DNA of 11,371 nucleotides from Pseudomonadota bacterium (GTDB lineage Bacteria; Pseudomonadota; Alphaproteobacteria; Sphingomonadales; Sphingomonadaceae): contig JAEZES010000014.1 in NCBI GenBank assembly GCA_023432995.1, positions 1-11,371 on the forward strand, written 5' to 3'. The number at the start of each line of letters is the position of its first letter. Positions within the stretch are counted from its first letter, which is position 1. A program made the translations under genes and the position numbers. This document shows positions 6,317-11,371 of this stretch, in pieces. Under the pieces are notes generated by a model. That model was not told the DNA's origin. It worked only from the letters and a program-made list of their open reading frames with translations, and did no database searches.

Positions 6317-6667
6317 CTAAGGCAGGACCTCGCGCACCGCTTCGGGCGGGCGGCCGAGCCGCACGCCCTTGTCGCTGACCACGATCGGCCGCTCGATCAG
6401 GATCGGGTGCACCGCCATCGCGTCGAGCAGGGCCTCGTCGCCGACCGCCGGATCGCGCAGCCCGAGCTCCGCCGCGAGCGGTTCCTTGGCGCGCAGCACC
6501 GCACGCGCCGGCACGCCCATCCGCGCCACCAGCTCGGCCAGCTCGGCGCGGCTCGGCGGGGTCTGCAGGTACTCGACCACGGTCGGTTCGATCCCGGCGT
6601 CGCGGATCAGCGCGAGCGTGTTGCGCGAGGTGCTGCAGCGCGGGTTGTGGTAGATCGTCACGCCCAC
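6317..6667 (-). CDS. arsC: ArsC-family (glutaredoxin-type) arsenate reductase-like protein
   Basis: Members of this thioredoxin-fold family reduce arsenate to arsenite using glutathione and glutaredoxin. The 116 residues align along their length with plasmid R773 ArsC: HNPRCSTSRNTL puts the catalytic Cys at position 11 (R773 Cys12), and the three arginines that hold the anion are matched by R59, R93 and R106, each offset by one. I take the GTG at 6667 because GGGAG (6679-6675) lies seven bases before it. That site lies in the last codons of the upstream oxygenase gene, whose stop is four bases away, so the two genes are probably translationally coupled. No arsR, arsB/acr3 or arsH is seen in the window, so a role in arsenic resistance is not supported by context; a broader redox role is possible. 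Family assignment is firm, substrate less so. Confidence 0.88.
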   Translation of the reverse strand: MGVTIYHNPRCSTSRNTLALIRDAGIEPTVVEYLQTPPSRAELAELVARMGVPARAVLRAKEPLAAELGLRDPAVGDEALLDAMAVHPILIERPIVVSDKGVRLGRPPEAVREVLP

Positions 6668-6671
6668 GGCG

Positions 6672-7589
6672 CTACTCCCAGAAGGCCACCGAGCGGACCT
6701 CGATGCTTTCGCGCACCCGGGCGTCGGCGAAGCTCGGGTCGTGGAACGCGGTGTGCGGGCAGCGCCAGGTGCGCGAGTGGTCGCTGTCGTGGAACTTGAA
6801 CAGCAGCGCGTCGTCGCGGGTCATGTTGGCGAAGTACCACCAGCGCATGCTCGGGTGGTAGCACGGGATCGTCGCCGCCATCATCGTCTCTTCGCCCTCG
6901 ACCGGCGCGACCAGGGCGTCGCCTTCGGGGAACTCATCGACCACGAACAGCGTGTTCGACTTCTCCTCGCCGGCGAAGCTCGTGCGCCCGTCGCACAGCG
7001 CCAGCGGCACGTCCTGCGGCGGCGGGCTGAAAGTGCGCCAGTAGCTGGTGATCAGGAAGCGCTTGAACCCCGGACCCTCGGGGAAGTGCTTCCTGTAGGT
7101 GAACTCGGCCATGCGCTGCGCGGTCGGCGTGTTGAGGTCGATGTGCGCCTCGCCGGCCGGCGGCTGGATGCCGCCGGTGTGCTGGTAGTTCTCGGCCTTG
7201 GCCCTGGCCCGCTCGGTCAGGTCGGCCGAGGTGCGGATCATCCATCCGCGCGCGACGACCTTGTCGGCGCCGGTCAACTGGCGGACGTGCTCCTCGACCT
7301 CGCGTTCGTAGACCGCGTCGACTTCGGCCTTGTCGTGGAAGTCCTTCACCGCCGTCGGCTGGCGGGCGATGCGGAAGCCGTGCACGTCGAGCTCGAAGTG
7401 ATCGCGGATCGGCATCGCGTCGCGCACGATCACACGGTGATCCGAATAGGTCCCGGTGTTGATTTCGGCCCCCGCGCGCACGTAGCGCCGGGTGACGAAA
7501 TCGCCGGGGTCGACGAACCGGATCATCGTCTCGACCTGGCGCGCATTGTCTTCGATGTCCGCGATCTGCGGTGCGGCGGCGGTGGCCAT
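6672..7589 (-). CDS. CmcJ/NvfI-family oxidoreductase (putative hydroxylase/desaturase)
   Basis: The 305-residue product resembles the family that includes CmcJ of cephamycin biosynthesis, fungal NvfI, AsaB and gibberellin GA4 desaturase, mostly small-molecule oxygenases; some are Fe(II)/2-oxoglutarate enzymes. Visible family features are AHIDLNTP (H149, D151), the conserved YHPSMRWWYF region (244-253), LLFKFHDSD (262-270) and CPHTAFHDP (277-285, H279). H149, D151 and H279 could form a metal triad; that is inference. The start is the ATG at 7589, seven bases after GGGAG (7601-7597); the frame is open for 127 more codons upstream, but those run into the divergent methyltransferase. No signal peptide or membrane segment. 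An ArsC-family gene follows after four bases, and an O-methyltransferase is divergent. The substrate is unknown. Family call is fairly confident. Confidence 0.85.
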   Translation of the reverse strand: MATAAAPQIADIEDNARQVETMIRFVDPGDFVTRRYVRAGAEINTGTYSDHRVIVRDAMPIRDHFELDVHGFRIARQPTAVKDFHDKAEVDAVYEREVEEHVRQLTGADKVVARGWMIRTSADLTERARAKAENYQHTGGIQPPAGEAHIDLNTPTAQRMAEFTYRKHFPEGPGFKRFLITSYWRTFSPPPQDVPLALCDGRTSFAGEEKSNTLFVVDEFPEGDALVAPVEGEETMMAATIPCYHPSMRWWYFANMTRDDALLFKFHDSDHSRTWRCPHTAFHDPSFADARVRESIEVRSVAFWE

Positions 7590-7710
7590 CGCTGTGCTCC
7601 CAAAGGTGATTCTATCGTTCGTTACTATTGTGCCATGGCAAGCGGGGCTGGCCAAGCCTGCCCGCGCCGCTATGCATGAGGCAAAACCGTTCAGGGAGGG
7701 AAGAACACCG
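7590..7710. promoter_or_regulatory. Shared divergent promoter region of oxygenase and methyltransferase
   Basis: These 121 bases must start both transcripts. They hold a perfect 10-bp palindrome TGCCATGGCA (7631-7640), a near-palindrome TATCGTTCGTTA (7613-7624, one mismatch), a GATTC (GANTC) site at 7608-7612, and TAGAAT on the minus strand as a possible -10 element. I could not place a convincing -35. The two symmetric motifs would fit a regulator controlling both genes together. Confidence 0.5.
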
Positions 7711-8733
7711 ATGAGCCACTTGCCGCCGACCACCGACGATCGCGCCATCTGGGACATGTGGGAATCGCAGTTCCGCCTGCCGGCGTGCACGGTGGCCGAC
7801 GAGCTCGGGCTGTTCCGCGCGCTGTCGGACGCCGCGCTGACGACCGAGGAGCTGGCCACGGGGCTCGGCATCGACAGCCACGCGCTGTCGATCCTGCTCG
7901 CGGCGCTGGCCTCGTCGGAGCTGCTCGAGAAGCGCGAGGGCAAGTGGCGCGCGCTGCCGCCGGCGCGCACCTGGCTGCACCCCGACGGCGAGGGCTACTG
8001 GGGCGGGTTTCTGCTCGGCTACCGCGAGCGCAACCCGCTGCACGCGCAGCTGCTCCAGGCGATTCGCACCGGCAAGCGCCCCGAGAGCTTCAACTCGGGG
8101 GCGCCCGAGTGGGAGCGCGGCGAGATGAGCGCCGAGGCGGCGCAGCGCATCGCCTGGTTCATGCACGCCCACTCGATGGCCCCGGCGCGCGGCGCCGCCG
8201 CGCAGGCGGTGTTCGGCGAGGTCGAGCACCTGATGGACGTCGGCTGCGGCTCGGGCGTCTACGGCACCGAGATCGCCCGCGCCCACCCGGGCCTCAAGGT
8301 CACGCTGATGGACCTTGCGGCCATGGCGGAGGAAGCCGGCCGCTACGTCGAGCGCGCCGGGATGAGCGGCCGCGTCGCCACCCACGGCTGCAACATGTTC
8401 ACCGAGCAATGGCCGACCGGACCCGACGCGCACTTCTTCGCCAACGTGTTCCACGACTGGTCGGTCGAGACCAACCGTCTGCTCGCCCGCAAGAGCTTCG
8501 AAGCGCTGCCCAGCGGCGGCCGCATCTTCCTGTCCGAGGTGCTGATGGACGACGACGGCACCGGCCCGTGGCACGCCGCCGCGTTCAGCCTGCTGATGCT
8601 GATCGGCACGCTCGGCAAGCAGTACTCGCTGCCCGAGTTCCGCGACATCCTCGAGAGCGCCGGGTTCACCCGGGTCGAGGCGGTGCGCACCGGCGGCGGC
8701 TACTACTCGCTGGTCTCTGCGGTGAAGCCCTAG
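7711..8733 (+). CDS. SAM-dependent O-methyltransferase (COMT / acetylserotonin-OMT type)
   Basis: The 340-residue protein has the two-part layout of class I O-methyltransferases of the Methyltransf_2 family: an N-terminal winged-helix dimerisation domain (about 10-90) and a Rossmann SAM domain (about 165-340). Motif I is DVGCGSGVYG (176-185), the acidic ribose-binding residue is D201, and ANVFHDW (244-250) carries the family's catalytic His, H248. Such enzymes methylate hydroxyls on phenolics, carotenoids (CrtF), indoles or polyketides; the substrate here is unknown. I chose ATG 7711 after GGAGG (7695-7699, 11 bases away); an in-frame ATG at 7672 would add 13 residues with no clear ribosome site. 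It is divergent from the CmcJ-like oxygenase, suggesting hydroxylation then methylation of one compound. Its stop is four bases from that of the opposing histidine kinase. Confidence 0.9.
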   Translation: MSHLPPTTDDRAIWDMWESQFRLPACTVADELGLFRALSDAALTTEELATGLGIDSHALSILLAALASSELLEKREGKWRALPPARTWLHPDGEGYWGGFLLGYRERNPLHAQLLQAIRTGKRPESFNSGAPEWERGEMSAEAAQRIAWFMHAHSMAPARGAAAQAVFGEVEHLMDVGCGSGVYGTEIARAHPGLKVTLMDLAAMAEEAGRYVERAGMSGRVATHGCNMFTEQWPTGPDAHFFANVFHDWSVETNRLLARKSFEALPSGGRIFLSEVLMDDDGTGPWHAAAFSLLMLIGTLGKQYSLPEFRDILESAGFTRVEAVRTGGGYYSLVSAVKP

Positions 8734-8737
8734 CCGC

Positions 8738-9694
8738 TCACCCGCGGGCCGGCGCGCAGCCCTCGATCACGATCGTGCATTCGACGCCGGCCGGGCGGTA
8801 GTGCACCTCGACGTGATCGAGCCCCCGCTGGCGCTGCAGCAGCTGCGTGCCCATTCCCGCGCGCGACGGCCCGGTTACCGGCGGCCCGCCCTCCTCGCGC
8901 CAGGTCAGCGTCAGCAGTCCATCGGCCTCGACCGCCCAGCCGAGCCGCACGCGCCCGTCGGGCACCGACAGCGCTCCGTACTTGACGGCGTTGGTGCACA
9001 GCTCGTGCAGCGCGAGGCTGAGCGGCACGCAAGCTTCGCGCGGCAGCGTGCACGCCGGACCGTCGAGTACGAAAGTGTCGCCGGCGCGGAACGGCGCCAG
9101 CGCCGCCTCGACCAGCCGCCGGGCCTCGCACGGCGCGTCCTCGGCGGTCCCGAGCAGCTCGGTCGCCCGCTCGAGCGCGAGCATGCGCCCGGTCAGCGCT
9201 GGCACGAACGCCTCGGGCTCGGCGTGGCGCGCGGTCAGCACCGCCATCGCGTTGACCGTCGCCAGCAGGTTCTTGACCCGGTGCAGCAGCTCCTGGTTGA
9301 GCAGGATCTCGCGCGCCTTGGCCGCCTCGAGCGCGCGCACGGTGCGCCGCGCGACCTCGCCGATCGCTATCAGCGCCAGGCAGCTGAGCACGAACAGACC
9401 GGCGAGCAGCGCCTCGCTGCCGCTCTCCCAGAAGCGCAGCGGCGAATCGCGGAACAGGTTGTTGGCCACCGCGGCCGAGGCCACCGCGACCAGCGTCGCC
9501 CAGCGCCAGCCGAGGAACAGCGCCGCCAGGGTCAGCGCCGGGAAATAGGTCAGGAACGGCACGCCCTCCGAGCCGCGGTCGATCGCCCAGCGCAAAGCGG
9601 TCGGCACCGCCACCGCCACCGTGCACCAGCCGAGTGCGTGCAGCGGCGGGAGATCCGCGAGCATCGCCCGCCGGACGGCCGGAATGCGGTCCAC
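8738..9694 (-). CDS. Membrane-bound HWE/HisKA_2-type sensor histidine kinase
   Basis: The 318-residue protein begins with about four membrane segments (about residues 20-115) resembling the DUF4118/KdpD-like sensor domain, including PFLTYFPALTLAALFLGWR. A cytoplasmic kinase core follows: LLHRVKNLLATVNAMA with phospho-acceptor H138, the N-box LHELCTNAVKYGALS (H230, N235), and the WxE motif TWREEGGPPV (W265, E267), which together mark the HWE subgroup common in alphaproteobacteria. GMGTQLL (281-287) is the following ATP-lid glycine box. The GTG at 9694 has GGGGA (9706-9702) seven bases upstream; ATG 9664 is an alternative that would shorten the tail by ten residues. No receiver, PAS domain or response-regulator gene is present nearby. 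HWE kinases often feed the general stress response (PhyR); that is family knowledge, not shown here. Confidence 0.9.
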   Translation of the reverse strand: MDRIPAVRRAMLADLPPLHALGWCTVAVAVPTALRWAIDRGSEGVPFLTYFPALTLAALFLGWRWATLVAVASAAVANNLFRDSPLRFWESGSEALLAGLFVLSCLALIAIGEVARRTVRALEAAKAREILLNQELLHRVKNLLATVNAMAVLTARHAEPEAFVPALTGRMLALERATELLGTAEDAPCEARRLVEAALAPFRAGDTFVLDGPACTLPREACVPLSLALHELCTNAVKYGALSVPDGRVRLGWAVEADGLLTLTWREEGGPPVTGPSRAGMGTQLLQRQRGLDHVEVHYRPAGVECTIVIEGCAPARG

Positions 9695-9957
9695 CGTGAA
9701 TCCCCGTTTGCCCTAACTCCCTCATCATGGACGCAAAACCGCCCAAAGCCTATCGCCAAAGCGCGTCCCGGGCGTCAGGGATGACGGTCTGCTCACCCGG
9801 CTGCGCCTTGCCGCGAAGCGAAGTTTCCGGCTGGGCCGAAATAGGACGCTGCGCGGCAAGTCCATCGACTTCCGCTTCGCTGTGAGGCACTTACGCCGGG
9901 CGTCCGCGCCACCCTGTGCGCCGGATGCGGGTTTGCTGGGAAGGGCTTGGCGCAGCA
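9695..9957. other. 263-base divergent spacer between histidine kinase and glycosyltransferase
   Basis: Both flanking genes must be transcribed from here unless the glycosyltransferase belongs to a longer leader. Apart from the nested inverted repeats at 9807-9880 and a GAATC (GANTC) site at 9698-9702, I see no clear promoter hexamers. Open frames across the spacer have no family resemblance and weak starts, so I treat it as non-coding. Confidence 0.5.
9807..9880. repeat. Nested inverted-repeat element upstream of the glycosyltransferase
   Basis: This spacer element has three pairings. CTTGCCGCG (9807-9815) is perfectly complementary to CGCGGCAAG (9852-9860). GCGAAGCGAAG (9813-9823) pairs with CTTCCGCTTCGC (9869-9880) with one bulged base. 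TTTCCGGC (9824-9831), loop TGG, GCCGAAA (9835-9841) forms a small bulged hairpin. The first two overlap at 9813-9815 and are mutually exclusive. It could be a dispersed REP-like repeat, an alternative-fold leader or a small RNA; the sequence does not decide. Confidence 0.5.
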
Positions 9958-10890
9958 ATGACGGCAGAAGCGAACCGGACGCGCGTCGCGCTGGCGGTAT
10001 GCACCTACCGCCGCAACGAGGCCCTCGCCGGGCTGCTCGAGGCGATCGAGCGCATGGCCGCGCGCGACGCCGGCCTCTACGCGCTCGGGGTGGTCGTCGT
10101 CGACGACAGCGCCGAACGGCTGGCCGAGGACCTGGTCGCCTCGTTCGACGCCCGCTTCGAGCTCGGCGCGACCTATCGTCACTCGGGCGCGCGCAACATC
10201 TCGAAGGCGCGCAACATGGCGCTCGAGGCCGCCGCCGCGGTCGGCGACTGGGTGGCGATGACCGACGACGATTGCGAGCCGAGCGAGCGCTGGCTGGCCG
10301 AGCTGCTGCGCATCCAGGCCGAGACCGGCGCGCCGGTGGTGACCGGCGGGCTGCTGCGCCGCGCGCCGCCCGGCGCGCCGAAGTGGCTGGTCGAGCAGCC
10401 GTTCCTCAACATGAGCCGCTACGAGGCCGACGACGGCCAGCCGATGGCGACCGCCTTCACCAACAACTGCCTGATGTCCGCGGCGATGCTGCGCGACAAT
10501 CCGCAGCTGCGCTTCCGCACCGAGTTCGGCCGCATCGGCGGCGAGGACACGGTGTTCTTCCACGAGATCGCCGCCGCCGGTTTCGCCATCCGCTTCGCCC
10601 GCCACGCGCTGATGTACGAGAACGAAGAGGAGTCGCGCCTGACGCTGCGTTACCAGCTGCGCCGCGCGTTCTGGTACGGCAACACCTCGATCCAGACCTC
10701 GCGCCAGAAGGGCGTCGGCCGCGGCAAGCTGGCGCTGCACAGCGTCGCCAGCATCGCCCGCGCGTTCGCCGCGCCGGTCCGCCGCCTCGCCGGCGGCCAG
10801 CCGCCGCACTGGCTCTACGCGATCGCCCAGGTGATCGAGGGCGCCGGCAAGGTCGCCGGGGTCGCCGGCGTGCGGGTCAAGCACAAGTAG
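9958..10890 (+). CDS. Family 2 glycosyltransferase (ExoM-like)
   Basis: GT-A fold, GT2-family inverting glycosyltransferase, 310 residues. The N-terminal strand VALAVCTYRRNE (10-21), VVVVDDS (45-51, D49/D50 for the nucleotide), TDDDCEP (102-108, metal-binding DDD at 103-105) and GGEDTVFF (194-201, E196/D197 as candidate catalytic acids) are the family landmarks. The ARNISKARN segment (78-86) is like that of ExoM-type enzymes for exopolysaccharide synthesis. No membrane segment is clear; the C-terminus (283-306) is mildly hydrophobic and then basic, which could touch the membrane. The ATG at 9958 starts just before the first strand, but its Shine-Dalgarno is weak (GGGAAGGG ends 13 bases upstream); GTG 9916 and ATG 9925 are in-frame alternatives. 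A GNAT gene follows after four bases. It likely adds a sugar to a polysaccharide or glycolipid; donor and acceptor are unknown. Confidence 0.9.
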   Translation: MTAEANRTRVALAVCTYRRNEALAGLLEAIERMAARDAGLYALGVVVVDDSAERLAEDLVASFDARFELGATYRHSGARNISKARNMALEAAAAVGDWVAMTDDDCEPSERWLAELLRIQAETGAPVVTGGLLRRAPPGAPKWLVEQPFLNMSRYEADDGQPMATAFTNNCLMSAAMLRDNPQLRFRTEFGRIGGEDTVFFHEIAAAGFAIRFARHALMYENEEESRLTLRYQLRRAFWYGNTSIQTSRQKGVGRGKLALHSVASIARAFAAPVRRLAGGQPPHWLYAIAQVIEGAGKVAGVAGVRVKHK

Positions 10891-10894
10891 CGGC

Positions 10895-11371
10895 ATGGAA
10901 TACCGCGTCGTCTCGACGGACCAGATTCCCGACCTCGCCGCGCGCCATCCCGAGCTGGCCGCCGCGCGGCCCGACCTGGCCGCGTTCCCGTTCCCCGAGA
11001 ACCCGGTCCCGCCGCCGGGCGACTTCCCCTACATGTTCTACGTGCTCGACGACACGCGCATCGCCGGCCACCGCCGGGCGATCCCCGACGTGGCCTACCT
11101 CGACGGCCGGGCCGTGCCGTGGTCGTGGTCCTACGATTCGCTGATCGAGCCCGACTACCGCGGGCGCGGCGTCGGCCGCGGGCTGGTCGAGCTGCAGGTG
11201 GCCGAGATGGACCGCCGCGGGATCGCCAGCGCGGCGGCGTTCTCGGCCCCGGCGATGCTGCGCATCTACCACCGGCTCGGCTTCACCGTCGGCCACGCGC
11301 CGCGGATGTGCCTGGTGCGCAACGCCGCGCCGTTCGTCGCGCGCCACCTGCCCGGCGGCGCGCTGCAGGGC
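10895..11371 (+). CDS. GNAT-family N-acetyltransferase (partial, 159 residues, no stop in window)
   Basis: The frame starts at ATG 10895, four bases after the glycosyltransferase stop, and is open to the window end. Motif A of the acetyl-CoA site is clear: DYRGRGVGRGLVEL (87-100), with the R/QxxGxG/A loop as R89-G90-R91-G92-V93-G94. It is followed by the motif B region AMLRIYHRLGFTVG (120-133), typical of GNAT enzymes. The first 85 residues hold the expected beta strands and a Pro-rich loop (34-43). The protein continues past the GNAT core (from about residue 140) and may have a second domain beyond the window. Spacing implies one transcript with the glycosyltransferase, so acetylation of a sugar amine or of a polysaccharide precursor is plausible but inferred. 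No good Shine-Dalgarno is seen, which suggests translational coupling. Confidence 0.85.
   Translation, partial: MEYRVVSTDQIPDLAARHPELAAARPDLAAFPFPENPVPPPGDFPYMFYVLDDTRIAGHRRAIPDVAYLDGRAVPWSWSYDSLIEPDYRGRGVGRGLVELQVAEMDRRGIASAAAFSAPAMLRIYHRLGFTVGHAPRMCLVRNAAPFVARHLPGGALQG

Noticed and set aside
7590..7970. N-terminal extension of the oxygenase by up to 127 codons
   Set aside because: It would overlap the divergent methyltransferase by about 260 bases; the ATG at 7589 has a good ribosome site at the right distance.
7612..8574. 320-codon minus-strand frame opposite the methyltransferase
   Set aside because: Antisense shadow in GC-rich DNA; the plus-strand methyltransferase has SAM and catalytic motifs.
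8801..9784. 327-codon plus-strand frame opposite the histidine kinase
   Set aside because: Product is repetitive and Arg/Gln/His-rich, with no family features; the minus-strand kinase motifs are clear.
9725..9958. 77-codon minus-strand frame in the spacer before the glycosyltransferase
   Set aside because: Arg/Ser-rich product, no convincing ribosome site, and it runs across the inverted-repeat element; more likely non-coding.
9793..10896. 367-codon minus-strand frame opposite the glycosyltransferase
   Set aside because: Antisense shadow; GT2 motifs on the plus strand account for the coding signal.

Overview
This is a GC-rich, densely coded window from a chromosome that looks alphaproteobacterial, most likely of the order Sphingomonadales. 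The reasons are the sequence character of BamD, a bamD/recN neighbourhood, an HWE-type histidine kinase and several c-di-GMP domains. The genus cannot be read from the sequence. There is no rRNA, tRNA, CRISPR array, insertion sequence or phage gene, and no gene-free stretch longer than about 265 bases.

Left part (1-2473): the 5' two thirds or so of recN (minus strand, cut by the window edge), a small PilZ-domain gene on the plus strand, and bamD on the minus strand. The PilZ gene sits head-to-head with recN and tail-to-tail with bamD. Next, divergent from bamD, comes a very large plus-strand gene (2651-5974) for a soluble protein with five PAS-type sensor modules followed by GGDEF and EAL domains. 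Every catalytic and regulatory motif I checked in it is intact. A c-di-GMP receptor and a c-di-GMP making/breaking enzyme therefore flank bamD.

Middle part (6004-8733): a minus-strand run of three genes: a CmcJ/NvfI-family oxygenase, an ArsC-family reductase four bases downstream, and an 82-residue protein of unknown function. A strong hairpin covers the Shine-Dalgarno sequence of the last gene. Divergent from the oxygenase, across a 121-base shared promoter region, is a SAM-dependent O-methyltransferase. The oxygenase/methyltransferase pair looks like a small-molecule tailoring module with unknown substrate and is the best candidate here for undescribed chemistry.

Right part (8738-11371): a membrane-bound HWE/HisKA_2 histidine kinase with no partner response regulator in view, converging on the methyltransferase with only four bases between the stops. 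After a 263-base spacer holding a nested inverted-repeat element come a family-2 glycosyltransferase and, four bases further on, a GNAT acetyltransferase cut by the window end. The last two probably belong to a polysaccharide or glycoconjugate operon that continues outside the window.
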